Assembly (NCBI GenBank): GCA_000471925.1
Contig: CP006667.1
Location: 3,968,001-4,032,000, forward strand
Length of the DNA stretch: 64,000 bases
Direction of reading: 5' to 3'
From: Ralstonia pickettii DTP0602
GTDB lineage: Bacteria > Pseudomonadota > Gammaproteobacteria > Burkholderiales > Burkholderiaceae
The notes under the pieces are model-generated. The model ran no database searches. It had not been told where the DNA came from and worked only from the letters and a program-made list of their open reading frames with translations. This document shows, piece after piece, positions 37,178-50,561 of this stretch (positions are counted from its first letter, which is position 1; the number at the start of each line of letters is the position of its first letter). The translations under genes and the position numbers were made by a program.

Positions 37178-38155
37178 TCAGCCCTTGTTGTCGGCAATGC
37201 GCACGCGCGGATCGAGCATGCTGTAGACGATGTCCACCGCCAGGTTGATCAGGATAAACAGCGTTACGATCACCATCAGGTAGGCGACGATCACCGGCCG
37301 GTCGAGCAACTGGATCGAGTCGATGATCAGCTTGCCCATGCCGGGCCAGGCAAAGATCGATTCGGTCACGATCGCAAAGGCGATGATCGAGCCGAACTGC
37401 AGCGCGATCACGGTGACGATCGGGATCAGGATGTTCTTCAGCACGTGCACGCCGACGATGCGGGTGTTCGACAAGCCCTTGGCGCGCGCGAACTTGACGT
37501 AGTCCTGCAGCATCGCCTCCTGCGTGCCGGCGCGCGTGAGCCGGATCACCATGGCGATATTCAGCAGCGACAGCGTCACTGCCGGCAGGATCAGGTGGCG
37601 GATGCCGTCGACGGTCAGGAAGCTGAGCGGGATGCCGAGCACGCGCACGGTCTCGCCGCGCCCGTTGGACGGCAGCCAGCCGAGCTGCACCGCGAACACC
37701 ATGATCAGCATCAGCCCGACCCAGAAGGTGGGCAGCGAGAAGCCCAGGATCGACACCGTCATGATCGACTTGCCGGCCACGCCGTTGGGCCGCAGCCCCG
37801 CCCACAGGCCGAGCGGGATGCCCAGCACGATGGCCAGCGTGATGGCGCAGATGGCCAGTTCCATGGTGGCAGGCATGCGCTCGAAGATGAGCTTGAGCGC
37901 CGGCGTGCCGTGCGCGAACGAGGTCCCCAAGTTGCCTTGCAGCGCGTTTTGCAGGAACACCCAGTATTGCTCCCACAGCGGCTTGTCCAGGCCCAGCGCC
38001 GCGATGGTGCGCTTGATGTCCTCCTGGTCGGCCTGCGGGTTGATCAGGATGTCGACGGGATTGCCGATGGCAAAGACGCCGAGGAAAACCAGCAGCGACA
38101 TGACGAAGAGCACGACCACGCTCTGCATCAGGCGCCGGATGATAAAGACCAGCAT
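37178..38155 (-). CDS. dppB: Dipeptide/oligopeptide ABC transporter permease (DppB type)
   Basis: 325 residues from MLVFIIRRLMQSVVVLFVMS. It has six membrane segments, the family block NLGTSFAHGTPALKLI and the EAA-like loop DYVKFARAKGLSNTRIVGVH. The start at 38155 places the first membrane helix at the N-terminus, as in DppB; the 18-codon extension upstream is rich in Arg and unlikely. Confidence 0.94.
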   Translation of the reverse strand: MLVFIIRRLMQSVVVLFVMSLLVFLGVFAIGNPVDILINPQADQEDIKRTIAALGLDKPLWEQYWVFLQNALQGNLGTSFAHGTPALKLIFERMPATMELAICAITLAIVLGIPLGLWAGLRPNGVAGKSIMTVSILGFSLPTFWVGLMLIMVFAVQLGWLPSNGRGETVRVLGIPLSFLTVDGIRHLILPAVTLSLLNIAMVIRLTRAGTQEAMLQDYVKFARAKGLSNTRIVGVHVLKNILIPIVTVIALQFGSIIAFAIVTESIFAWPGMGKLIIDSIQLLDRPVIVAYLMVIVTLFILINLAVDIVYSMLDPRVRIADNKG

Positions 38156-38311
38156 GTTGGAACCACTATCCTTTCGCGCGCAAATGCGCGCCACCGCCGG
38201 GAAGCGCAAAAACGCTCCCGGGGGGCGGCGCGGCAGCCGTACGCGGCACCGCTAACTCGGCCAGCAGGCAATCCGCAGGCCGCGGTTCATGTAAGCGCTT
38301 CTTGGTGGCGC

Positions 38312-39898
38312 TTACTGGGGCTTGAAGTTATGCGCGTAGGTGCGCTCGTCGGTACGCGGCACGTAGACGATGCCCTTCTGCGTGGCCCAGGTGGTCACCT
38401 GCTGGTGGATCGGGATGATACCGCCATCGTTGATCGCGATCGCGGTGGCTTCTTGCAGCAGCTTGGAGCGCTCGCCATCGTCCACGGTGGACAGCGCCTT
38501 CTCCAGCACCACATCCATCTTGGGATTGCAGTACTCGCCCCAGTTGGTGGTGCCGAAGCCCTTCTTGCTGTCCTCGCACGCCAGCAGCGCGCGCAGCGGC
38601 GAGCTGACCTCGCCGGTCTGCGCGCCCCAGCCGAGCAGGCCGAACGACCATTCATGCTTGATGCCCTTGGACGAGTACGTCGCCATCGGCATGCCTTCCA
38701 CCTTGGTGGCGATGCCGATGCGGGTCAGGTTCTGGGCGATGGTCTGCGCGATCTTCTCGTCGTTGACGTAGCGATTGTTGGGCGTATGCAGCGTCACGCC
38801 GAAGCCGTTGGGGTAGCCCGCCTCGGCCAGCAGCTTCTTGGCGCCCTCGGGGTCGTACTTTACGGTCTTCAGGTTGGGGTTGTAGCCGAACAGCGTGGGC
38901 GGCACCAGGTTGTTGGTCGGCTCGGACAGGCCTTCCATCAGCCGGTCCTTGATGCCCTGCCGGTTGATGGCCATGCTGATGGCGTTGCGCACGCGCGCGT
39001 CCTTCAGCGGGTTCTTGTCCATCGGCGCGCCTTCCTTGGTGGTGACGTAAGGCGACTTGTCGCGCTTGGCATCGAAGAACACGTAGATCACGCGGTGCGA
39101 GATCTTGGAGAAGAACGACAGCTTGGGATCCTGCCGCACCTTAGGCAGGTCAGGCGTGGGCACGTTCTCGATCGCCTGCACGTCGCCCGACAGCAGCGCC
39201 GCCAGGCGCGTGGCCGGGTTGGGGATAAAGCGCAGCGTCGCCTTGTCCCAGGCGGGCTTGGCGCCCCAGTAGTCGTTGTTGCGCACCAGTTCGACCCGGT
39301 CGTCGCGCGCATAGCTGACGAACTTGAAGGGGCCGGTGCCGATCATGCCCTTGCCCTGCGCGAAATCGTCGGAACTGAGCCCCTGCGTGGCCTTCTTCTG
39401 CACGATGAAGATCGACGTCAGGTCGTTCAGCATCAGCGGGTAAGGCTGGTTGGTAGTCAGCTGGATGGTGTACTTGTCGATCACCTTCTTGTTGACGATC
39501 GCCTTGGTGTAGACGTCGAACTTGCCCGGGCTGTTCTGGATGGTGGCCGGGCGGTCCAGCGACCAGACCACGTCCTCGGTAGTCAGCTCGGAGCCGTCGT
39601 GGAACTTCACGCCCTTGCGGATCTTGAATTCCCAGGTGAGGTTGTTGACCAGTTTCCAGGACTCGGCCAGGCCCGGGATGATGCGGCTGTCCGGGTCCAT
39701 CTTGACCAGCGAGTCGAACACGTGCTCCGACACGTTGATATTGGAGAACAGGTTGTAGAAGTGCGGATCCATCGAGGTCGGCGGCGAACTCATGGCCAGT
39801 TTGAGGTCCGCGGCCTGGGCGTTGCCGGCGAATGCCAGGCCAAGGGCCCCGGTCACCGCGACCACACCAATTGCCTTCTTGAAAGTGCGAAGGGACAT
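38312..39898 (-). CDS. dppA: Peptide/solute-binding protein (SBP family 5, DppA type)
   Basis: 528 residues with a signal peptide ending at AGNAQA (about 28), then DLKLAMSSPPTSMDPHFYN. The cluster C solute-binding fold is seen in LAESWKLVNNLTWEFKIRKGVKFHDG, in AISMAINRQGIKDRL and in the C-terminal half. RBS AGGGAG lies before the ATG at 39898. It is the first gene of the transporter set; 156 nt separate it from dppB. Substrates may be peptides, opines or similar; the M20 hydrolase divergent from it hints at N-acyl amino acids. Confidence 0.93.
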   Translation of the reverse strand: MSLRTFKKAIGVVAVTGALGLAFAGNAQAADLKLAMSSPPTSMDPHFYNLFSNINVSEHVFDSLVKMDPDSRIIPGLAESWKLVNNLTWEFKIRKGVKFHDGSELTTEDVVWSLDRPATIQNSPGKFDVYTKAIVNKKVIDKYTIQLTTNQPYPLMLNDLTSIFIVQKKATQGLSSDDFAQGKGMIGTGPFKFVSYARDDRVELVRNNDYWGAKPAWDKATLRFIPNPATRLAALLSGDVQAIENVPTPDLPKVRQDPKLSFFSKISHRVIYVFFDAKRDKSPYVTTKEGAPMDKNPLKDARVRNAISMAINRQGIKDRLMEGLSEPTNNLVPPTLFGYNPNLKTVKYDPEGAKKLLAEAGYPNGFGVTLHTPNNRYVNDEKIAQTIAQNLTRIGIATKVEGMPMATYSSKGIKHEWSFGLLGWGAQTGEVSSPLRALLACEDSKKGFGTTNWGEYCNPKMDVVLEKALSTVDDGERSKLLQEATAIAINDGGIIPIHQQVTTWATQKGIVYVPRTDERTYAHNFKPQ

Positions 39899-40104
39899 CG
39901 CGCAATTCTCCCTGTAGGAAGTGAAGCAGACGTAAGGATCGGCAATGCGCGCACACCACGGGTCACGCGGTGGCGCTGCGTTTTGGTGCGATAGCGCAAC
40001 GCAAAGCAACGGATTTGCCGGCCGGGCACTTCAAGCATGAACTGTTCCAGCAGTGCACATGCCGCGGCAATGCGGGGAAACCCACCCGCGTGGCATATTG
40101 CACC

Positions 40105-40147
40105 GCGCCAAAACGGCGGCGGCGCATGTTTCGCCGCATTTTGGCGC
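40105..40147. promoter_or_regulatory. Long inverted repeat in the dppA/M20 divergent region
   Basis: GCGCCAAAA (40105-40113) and TTTTGGCGC (40139-40147) are perfect complements, extended by CGGCG (40114-40118) against CGCCG (40132-40136) across a 2-nt bulge. The right arm overlaps the likely -35 of the M20 gene promoter. It could be an operator for a dimeric regulator. The remaining part of 39899-40231 shows no gene. Confidence 0.55.
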
Positions 40148-40170
40148 TTTGCGGGCAGGCATCGTATGAT
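40141..40170 (+). promoter_or_regulatory. Probable promoter of the M20 hydrolase gene
   Basis: TTGGCG (40141-40146) and TATGAT (40165-40170) with an 18-nt spacer. A start of transcription near 40177 fits an ATG at 40196 or 40232 and excludes the open frame further upstream. Confidence 0.45.
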
Positions 40171-40231
40171 CGGGGTATCCAACGCCTTGCGCTCCATGGC
40201 ACAGGCCCCTTCCGCCCCAGACTCCGGCATC

Positions 40232-41425
40232 ATGAAGCTCATACCCGAAATCCTGCAGGCGCAAGCCGAAATCCAGGCAATCCGACGCGACATCCACGCC
40301 CACCCGGAACTCTGCTTCGAGGAACAGCGCACCGCCGACGTGGTCGCGCGCAACCTGGAATCGTGGGGCATCGAAGTCCATCGTGGCCTGGGCACCACCG
40401 GCCTGGTCGGCGTGATCCGCAACGGCAGCAGCGGGCGCACCATCGGCCTGCGCGCCGACATGGACGCGCTGCCGCTGCAGGAAGCCAATACCTTCGGCCA
40501 CCGCTCGCAGCACGCCGGCAAGATGCACGCCTGCGGCCACGATGGCCACACCGCGATGCTGCTCGGCGCGGCGCGCTACCTGGCGCAGCACAAGCCCTTT
40601 GATGGCACCGTGCACCTGATCTTCCAGCCGGCCGAGGAAGGCGGCGGCGGTGCGCGCGAGATGATCAACGACGGGCTGTTCGAACGCTTTCCGTGCGACG
40701 CGGTGTTCGGCCTGCACAACTGGCCGGGCATGCCGGTCGGTGCCTTCGGCACCCGCGCGGGCCCGCTGATGGCATCGAGCAACGAGTTCCGCATCGTCGT
40801 GCGCGGCAAGGGCGCGCATGCCGCGATGCCGCACAACGGCAACGACCCGGTCTTTACCGCCGCGCAGATCGTGTCGGCGCTGCAAGGCATCATCACCCGC
40901 AACAAGCGTCCGATCGACACCGCGGTGATCTCGGTCACGCAGTTCCATGCCGGCGACGCGACCAATATCGTGCCGGACCAGGCCTGGATCGGCGGCACGG
41001 TGCGCACGTTCACGGTGCCGGTGCTCGACCTGATCGAGCGGCGCATGGAAGAGGTCGCGCGCGCGGTGGCGACGGCGTTCGATTGCACCATCGAATACGA
41101 ATTCCACCGCAACTATCCGCCGACGATCAACAGCGAAGCCGAGTCTGGCTTTGCCGCCACGGTGGCGGCCGAACTGGTCGGCGCGGCCAACGTGGACAGC
41201 GACGTCGAGCCCACCATGGGCGCCGAGGACTTCTCCTTCATGCTGCAGCACAAGCCCGGCTGCTACCTGTTCCTGGGCAACGGCGACGGCGCGCACCGCG
41301 AGTCCGGGCACGGCATCGGGCCCTGCATGCTGCACAACCCGAGCTACGACTTCAACGACGAACTGCTGCCGGTCGGCGCGACCTTCTTCGTGCGGCTGGT
41401 GGAGAAATGGCTGGCACCTGCGTGA
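40232..41425 (+). CDS. M20 family amidohydrolase (hippurate hydrolase / N-acyl amino acid deacylase type)
   Basis: 397 residues from MKLIPEILQAQAEIQ. The di-metal residues appear in IRRDIHAHPELCFEE, GLRADMDALPLQEA, MHACGHDGHTAML and FQPAEEGGGGAR, and the dimerisation domain has GKGAHAAMPHNGNDP. It hydrolyses N-acyl amino acids or similar amides in the cytoplasm. The start is not certain: ATG 40196 (MAQAPSAPDSG) is in frame and neither has a strong ribosome site. Divergent from the dpp transporter, which may import its substrate. Confidence 0.92.
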   Translation: MKLIPEILQAQAEIQAIRRDIHAHPELCFEEQRTADVVARNLESWGIEVHRGLGTTGLVGVIRNGSSGRTIGLRADMDALPLQEANTFGHRSQHAGKMHACGHDGHTAMLLGAARYLAQHKPFDGTVHLIFQPAEEGGGGAREMINDGLFERFPCDAVFGLHNWPGMPVGAFGTRAGPLMASSNEFRIVVRGKGAHAAMPHNGNDPVFTAAQIVSALQGIITRNKRPIDTAVISVTQFHAGDATNIVPDQAWIGGTVRTFTVPVLDLIERRMEEVARAVATAFDCTIEYEFHRNYPPTINSEAESGFAATVAAELVGAANVDSDVEPTMGAEDFSFMLQHKPGCYLFLGNGDGAHRESGHGIGPCMLHNPSYDFNDELLPVGATFFVRLVEKWLAPA

Positions 41426-41462
41426 CGGCAGCACATCGACAATAACAGGGGGAGCTTCAGCG

Positions 41463-42488
41463 ATGGGCCGCTCGGCGCTGGATCGCGAGACGGCGCGCAG
41501 CTTTGCGCGCGTGGCCATGGACAATGTCCTGCGCCGCTATCCGTACAAGGTGGATCACATGATGGCCGGCGCCGGCGACGTGGCGGAGCCGGCGACCTGG
41601 CATCCTGTGTTCTGCGGCAGCTATGACTGGCACTCCAGCGTGCACATGCACTGGCTGCTGGCGCGGATGCTGGCGCTGTTCCCTGACCTCGAGGACGCGC
41701 CGCGCATCCGCGAAACGCTGGACGCGCAGTTGCGGCCGCAGGGCATCGCGGTCGAACTGGACTATTTCCATCGGCCTGGTTCGCGGAACTTCGAACGCCC
41801 TTACGGTTGGGGCTGGATGCTGAAGCTGCAGGCGGAGTTGCTTGCCTTGTCGCAACAGGACGCGCAGGCGGCCGCCTGGGCTGCGGCGTGCGCGCCGCTG
41901 GCCTCCCATCTGGCGCGGCAACTGGCGGATTTCCTGGATGCGGCGGATTTCCCGGTGCGCACCGGTACTCACTACAACAGTGCTTTCGCACTGGTGATGG
42001 CGCTGTCCTATGCACGGACTCACCAGGATCTCGCCCTGCGCCGCGCCATCGTGCGGCGCGCGCACCGCTGGTTCGCGCATGATCGGAAATATCCGGCGCG
42101 CTATGAACCCGGCGGCGACGAGTTCCTGTCGGGCGGCATGACAGAGGCCGTGTTGATGCACGCCGTGATGGACGGCAGCGCTTTCGCGGAATGGTGGGAA
42201 CTGTTCGTGCCGCCACAGGCGGAACTGGCCAACTGGCTGACGCCGGTCGAGGTCGGCAATCGCAGCGATCCCAAGACCTCGCACCTGGACGGGCTCAATC
42301 TGTCGCGCGCCTGGTGCTGGCGCTTGCTGGAACCGGCGCTGCCCGAGCCACTGCGGCCCCTGGCTATCCGTGCCTGGTCAGACCATATCGACGCTTCGCT
42401 GCCCCAGGCCGTCGAGGGCCAGTATGTGTCCACGCACTGGCTGGCGTCCTTTGCGGTGCTCGCCATGGCCGAGCCGATCGGCGGTTGA
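41463..42488 (+). CDS. DUF2891 family protein
   Basis: 341 residues. The sequence is rich in Trp and His with FCGSYDWHSSVHMHWLL, RPYGWGWMLKLQAEL, RTGTHYNSAFAL and WLTPVEVGNRSDPKTSHLDGLNLSRAW, which I recognise as DUF2891; an alpha-toroid fold like glycoside hydrolases is plausible but not shown. No signal peptide. It begins 37 nt after the M20 gene with a GGGGGAG ribosome site, so the two are probably one operon. Function unknown. Confidence 0.8.
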   Translation: MGRSALDRETARSFARVAMDNVLRRYPYKVDHMMAGAGDVAEPATWHPVFCGSYDWHSSVHMHWLLARMLALFPDLEDAPRIRETLDAQLRPQGIAVELDYFHRPGSRNFERPYGWGWMLKLQAELLALSQQDAQAAAWAAACAPLASHLARQLADFLDAADFPVRTGTHYNSAFALVMALSYARTHQDLALRRAIVRRAHRWFAHDRKYPARYEPGGDEFLSGGMTEAVLMHAVMDGSAFAEWWELFVPPQAELANWLTPVEVGNRSDPKTSHLDGLNLSRAWCWRLLEPALPEPLRPLAIRAWSDHIDASLPQAVEGQYVSTHWLASFAVLAMAEPIGG

Positions 42489-42514
42489 GCTTGCTTGCGT
42501 CAGCGCGCCGGCCA

Positions 42515-43465
42515 TCAGTCCAGTGCGATATCCCCGTACCAGGATTCCGCCTTGCTCTTGGTGTTGTCGGTATCGGTCATGATGCCGACCGCAATGACGC
42601 GGCCCGGGTCCGTCCCGAACGCCTTGCGGTAGTCGGCGCGCAGGTCGCGTTCATGGCATCGCCACTCATTGGTGTGCTTCATACCGCTATCTACCACGAT
42701 CATGCGCACACGGTCGGTATGGGGATTTGACAGCACGGTACCTTCCACACGCCTGCCGCCCCAGATGTACATCAGCGTGGCGTAAGGCATTTCGCGGCCG
42801 GTGGTAAGCCGGGCCATCTCGTACATCAACTGGTCTTTCAGCGGCAGGCCGCCCTTGTCGCCATCGAAGGCGACGAAAAGGCGCAGCGGCGAATCCTCGC
42901 GCGGGCCATGGCTGTTGTCGGCGTTGCGGATGATGCCGCTGGTCTTCCAGGTCCAGCGCAGCATGCCGGCATCGCGGTCGCGCAGCGGCACGTAGAGGCC
43001 GGAGGCCGAGCTTTCGGCCTGCGCATGAACGACCACGCGCTGGTCGACCTCGGCCATCGAATAGCGGGTGGGGACCTTGTTGCGGTTGATGGTCCAGGGC
43101 TGCCAGCCGATCGGCAGCTGATCGCGGCGCTCTGCGGCGGAGAACAACGGCAGCGTGGCGAGGATCGGGGGCGGTGCGGCGTCGTCGGGCTCACCGTCTT
43201 CACCGGATTCCGCCTCGACCGCGCGGGTATTGGCGGCGCTCAGCGGATTGTGCGACGACACGGCGCGCGCTTCGGCTACCGCCTGCGCCGCCGCGTGTGC
43301 GGACATGCGCCTGGCGAAAGCCTGGCAATCGATCGCGGAACTGGCGGCCGTGGGGGCCTTATCGCCTGAGGGAACCGCGGAAGTTGGAGGAGTGGAAGCG
43401 CATCCTGCCAGCAGCAGCGCGCCGGCGGCGCCGGTGAAAACCAGCCGAAACACCTTGGCCGTCAT
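42515..43465 (-). CDS. DUF3047 family lipoprotein
   Basis: 316 residues with a lipoprotein signal (LLAGC, Cys22), a low-complexity Ala/Glu-rich linker (to about 100), then the DUF3047 domain: GWQPWTINRNKVPTRYSM, LRWTWKTSG, EDSPLRLFVAFDGD, LMYIWGG and VIAVGIMTDTDNTKS. Function unknown. Convergent with the DUF2891 gene (26 nt between stops). Confidence 0.8.
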   Translation of the reverse strand: MTAKVFRLVFTGAAGALLLAGCASTPPTSAVPSGDKAPTAASSAIDCQAFARRMSAHAAAQAVAEARAVSSHNPLSAANTRAVEAESGEDGEPDDAAPPPILATLPLFSAAERRDQLPIGWQPWTINRNKVPTRYSMAEVDQRVVVHAQAESSASGLYVPLRDRDAGMLRWTWKTSGIIRNADNSHGPREDSPLRLFVAFDGDKGGLPLKDQLMYEMARLTTGREMPYATLMYIWGGRRVEGTVLSNPHTDRVRMIVVDSGMKHTNEWRCHERDLRADYRKAFGTDPGRVIAVGIMTDTDNTKSKAESWYGDIALD

Positions 43466-43706
43466 GTAACCCCTCGAATCCCGAAACCGGCCTTGCTTCC
43501 TGGGCGAAGGCCTGGCTATTGCTCACTGCTTGCTGCAAAACGCTGTTGCAAACGACTTCGTGCCGAGCGTGGGCACTTGGGTGTCGAACATAGCAGAAGG
43601 TCGGCGCCGCCGGAATGCTGGACGACCCGGCATGCAGCACGAAAACAACGACCGGCAACGGCCAGAGGGTCACATGGAAGGAGCATGAGATGCGCACGCC
43701 CCCAAA

Positions 43707-43737
43707 GCAAAAACCCCAGCCTGTTAGGGCTGGGGTT
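43707..43737 (-). terminator. rRNA operon terminator
   Basis: On the minus strand AACCCCAGCC (43728-43737) and GGCTGGGGTT (43712-43721) form a 10-bp stem followed by TTTTTGC. It lies 14 nt after 5S rRNA. Between it and the DUF3047 gene (43466-43706) I see nothing else. Confidence 0.9.
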
Positions 43738-43750
43738 CTGCGGTATAAGA

Positions 43751-43866
43751 GCCTGGCGATGACCTACTTTCACACGGGTAATCCGCACTATCATCGGCGC
43801 GGAGTCGTTTCACGGACCTGTTCGGGATGGGAAGGGGTGGTTCCAACTCGCTATGGTCACCAGGCA
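43751..43866 (-). rRNA. rrf: 5S ribosomal RNA
   Basis: Minus-strand sequence begins TGCCTGGTGACC and ends ATCGCCAGGC, with the ACCCCTTCCCATCCCGAAC core; the ends pair as helix I. Ends may be off by 1-3 nt. Confidence 0.95.
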
Positions 43867-43992
43867 TAAGGGGTTGCAACGCTGGGGTTGAGGCCAACGC
43901 TGCGAATAGGGATGTAGTTGGGGTTGTGCGTCTTGTGTCAACTGTTTCGGCACAGTCGCGATCACACACACCAGGTAAAACACACTGGTTAT

Positions 43993-46871
<2,879 letters not shown>

Positions 46872-47056
46872 CTATAACGAGTGTGTCTCGATCGCTCGAA
46901 GACCTCGCTACAGGATGAGTTCTCGCATTTGTGCCGTATTCCAAGTCATCTTTCGATCACTTAAATACATTTTGGTTGATACAATCACAACCCGGTATCG
47001 CGTTGGTACTGCAGCGTCTCATCAACGCTCGCGCGACACCTTTACTACATCCCATA

Positions 47057-47069
47057 TTGTTAAAGAACA
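47057..47069 (-). promoter_or_regulatory. boxA antitermination site in the 16S-23S spacer
   Basis: TGTTCTTTAACAA on the minus strand, close to the classical boxA, placed between tRNA-Ala and 23S. It recruits Nus factors in rrn transcription. Confidence 0.75.
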
Positions 47070-47167
47070 GCCGATCTTGCGATCGCTTGGCAATGCCAAA
47101 TGCAAACGCTCAATGCTAAGCGCTTGCATTTGACCACCAATCCAAGGTACCAGGCCCATCGAAGCGA

Positions 47168-47243
47168 TGGTGGAGGATGACGGGATCGAACCGACGACCC
47201 CCTGCTTGCAAAGCAGGTGCTCTCCCAGCTGAGCTAATCCCCC
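47168..47243 (-). tRNA. tRNA-Ala (TGC)
   Basis: 76 nt with encoded CCA. GGGGGATTAGCTCAGCTGGG start, anticodon TGC within CTTTGCAAG, and GTTCGATCC T-arm. In the 16S-23S spacer, second of two. Confidence 0.97.
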
Positions 47244-47255
47244 GCATGGATAACT

Positions 47256-47332
47256 TGGTGGGTCTGGTAGGACTTGAACCTACGACCCCCGCCTTATCAA
47301 GACGGTGCTCTAACCACCTGAGCTACAGACCC
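47256..47332 (-). tRNA. tRNA-Ile (GAT)
   Basis: 77 nt with encoded CCA. GGGTCTGTAGCTCAGGTGG start, anticodon GAT within CTTGATAAG, and GTTCAAGTCC T-arm. First tRNA after 16S, the standard order. Confidence 0.97.
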
Positions 47333-47394
47333 TTGGCTGTAACAGCAAACAAACCGATAAGTGTGAACGCTAGGCTTGAGACACAAGCCTCTGG

Positions 47395-48926
<1,532 letters not shown>

Positions 48927-49110
48927 AATCTCTGTGTGGACCCTCGCGGGTCCTCGCTCTTTCGAGCGGTCGCTCACTCTCAGAAAACTGACTGACCAGA
49001 TCCGAAGATCCAGTCACGTTTTGCTGTGCGAGCACTGATAACTTTTGAAGCAACACTGTCCGAAGACAGCGGCGTCCGCTACCCAGCGCCCACACTTATC
49101 GGTTGTTTGG

Positions 49111-49122
49111 TTGTTAAAGAAC
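49111..49122 (-). promoter_or_regulatory. boxA antitermination site in the rrn leader
   Basis: GTTCTTTAACAA on the minus strand, about 185 nt before 16S and 65 nt after the -10 of the proximal promoter. Confidence 0.75.
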
Positions 49123-49186
49123 CCGGTCTTTCGACCTCGCCTCCGGCTTTGCCGTTTGCGTCGCTGCGTCAGCAGCAGAGAAAGAG

Positions 49187-49215
49187 ATTATGCAGAGCTT
49201 TCTTCGTTTCGTCAA
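49187..49215 (-). promoter_or_regulatory. rRNA promoter P2
   Basis: TTGACG (49210-49215), 17-nt spacer, CATAAT (49187-49192) on the minus strand, with an A-rich run just upstream of the -35 (UP-element-like). Confidence 0.7.
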
Positions 49216-49339
49216 CCGTTTCAGCAATCTTTTTTTGCTGCGGTCAGCGCTGCAAACCTCGCTGCGCCAACCTCCCGGCCGACCCCGCAACCCTTGCTGC
49301 GCCTGCTTTGCAGCGCTGCGTTGTGTTGCGAGGGGGCGA

Positions 49340-49368
49340 ATAGTAGGCCGGATCCGCGCACCTTGCAA
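49340..49368 (-). promoter_or_regulatory. rRNA promoter P1
   Basis: TTGCAA (49363-49368), 17-nt spacer, TACTAT (49340-49345), followed by a GC-rich discriminator TCGCCCCC as expected for stringent control. Confidence 0.7.
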
Positions 49369-49391
49369 CACCTTTGTCACAACGTTCGGTT

Positions 49392-49442
49392 AAAGGGTTC
49401 CGGGATTATCTGGTAACCCTTTGAGCAATAAAGGGAATCCCG
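49392..49442. promoter_or_regulatory. Nested alternative hairpins upstream of rrn P1
   Basis: CGGGATT (49401-49407) pairs with AATCCCG (49436-49442), enclosing CCCTTT (49417-49422) with AAAGGG (49430-49435). Alternatively AAAGGGTT (49392-49399) pairs with AACCCTTT (49415-49422). It lies between the enoyl-CoA hydratase stop and P1, so it may end the upstream transcript or bind a factor such as Fis. The rest of 48927-49508 is rrn leader without a gene. Confidence 0.45.
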
Positions 49443-49508
49443 AGATTTGCAGGTGCAGGCGCGTGTTAATACCCCCTCGCTGCCCTCGGGTATTCCCCTA
49501 TCAAGTTC

Positions 49509-50285
49509 TCAGCGATGCTGGAAATTCGGGCTGCGCTTCTCGACGAAAGCGGCCATGCCCTCCTTCTGATCTTCACTGGCGAAGGTGGCATGGAACAGCC
49601 GGCGCTCGAAATGAACGCCTTCGGCCAGCGTGGTCTCATAGGCGGCGTTGACCGACTCCTTGATCATCATCACCACCGGCAGCGAGAAGCCGGCGATGGT
49701 TTCAGCGGCAGCCAGCACCTCGTCCAGCAGCTTATCGGCCGGGACCACGCGCGACACCAGGCCCGAGCGCTCGGCTTCGGCGGCATCCATCATGCGAGAG
49801 GTCAGGCACAGGTCCATGGCCTTGGCCTTGGACACCGCGCGCGGCAGGCGCTGGGTGCCGCCGGCGCCGGGCATGGTGCCGAGCTTCACTTCCGGCTGAC
49901 CGAATTTAGCCGAGTCGGCCGCGATGATGATGTCGCACATCATCGCCAGTTCGCAGCCGCCGCCCAGCGCGTAGCCAGCCACGCCGGCAATCACCGGCTT
50001 GCGGATCTTGCGGATGGTTTCCCAGTTGCGGGTGATGTAGTCCCCCTTATAGACGTCCATGAAGGAGTACTTGGCCATCATGCCGATGTCGGCGCCGGCG
50101 GCGAAGGCGCGCTCGCTGCCGGTAATGACGATGGCGCCGATGCCCTCATCCTGGTCAAAGGCCGTCAGCGCGGCCCCCAGTTCGTCCATCAGCGCGTCGT
50201 TGAGCGCGTTCAGGGCCTTCGGGCGGTTCAGCGTGACCAGGCCAACACGGCCGCGCGTCTCAACCAGGATGTTTTCGTACGACAT
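49509..50285 (-). CDS. Enoyl-CoA hydratase (crotonase family)
   Basis: 258 residues, the length of short-chain enoyl-CoA hydratases. Both catalytic glutamates of the family are present in [11 protein letters not shown] and [13 protein letters not shown], so it should hydrate trans-2-enoyl-CoA. The oxyanion-hole block [11 protein letters not shown] is seen. It may serve fatty acid or phenylacetate (PaaF-like) beta-oxidation; the paa operon lies 1.2 kb away on the other strand. Its stop is 141 nt from rrn P1. Confidence 0.92.
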   Translation of the reverse strand: MSYENILVETRGRVGLVTLNRPKALNALNDALMDELGAALTAFDQDEGIGAIVITGSERAFAAGADIGMMAKYSFMDVYKGDYITRNWETIRKIRKPVIAGVAGYALGGGCELAMMCDIIIAADSAKFGQPEVKLGTMPGAGGTQRLPRAVSKAKAMDLCLTSRMMDAAEAERSGLVSRVVPADKLLDEVLAAAETIAGFSLPVVMMIKESVNAAYETTLAEGVHFERRLFHATFASEDQKEGMAAFVEKRSPNFQHR

Positions 50286-50561
50286 GTCTTCTCCTCTGTG
50301 CGTAAGTGAGTCAATTTCTTATCCAGCGAGACAATACGCGTGTCGCGTGCCACCTGTCTCGAGATCTGATCCTCGAAAAATCAATGACTTATGGCGTCTC
50401 TCGCCGTCTGATTTGCAGGCTATTCTGCCACCTAACTTGAGAGTCGATGGAATTCTTGCCAGACAAGGGTCGTAGGAAACCCCGACCCGACCCATATACT
50501 TTCCTCACCGGCATTCGAGCCCATTCAAGGGGCTCCAGTGTTTGACATAGGAGGGTAAGCC

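Noticed and set aside
36191..39994. Open frame of about 1,267 codons antisense to the dpp transporter
   Set aside because: Composition is that of a shadow frame (His, Gln, Arg, Asp rich); all five sense genes are well supported.
40037..40195. Longer N-terminus for the M20 hydrolase
   Set aside because: It would begin upstream of the likely promoter at 40141-40170 and contains no conserved residues.
47168..47332. Unusual tRNA order in the rRNA spacer
   Set aside because: Read in the direction of transcription it is 16S-Ile-Ala-23S, the standard order.
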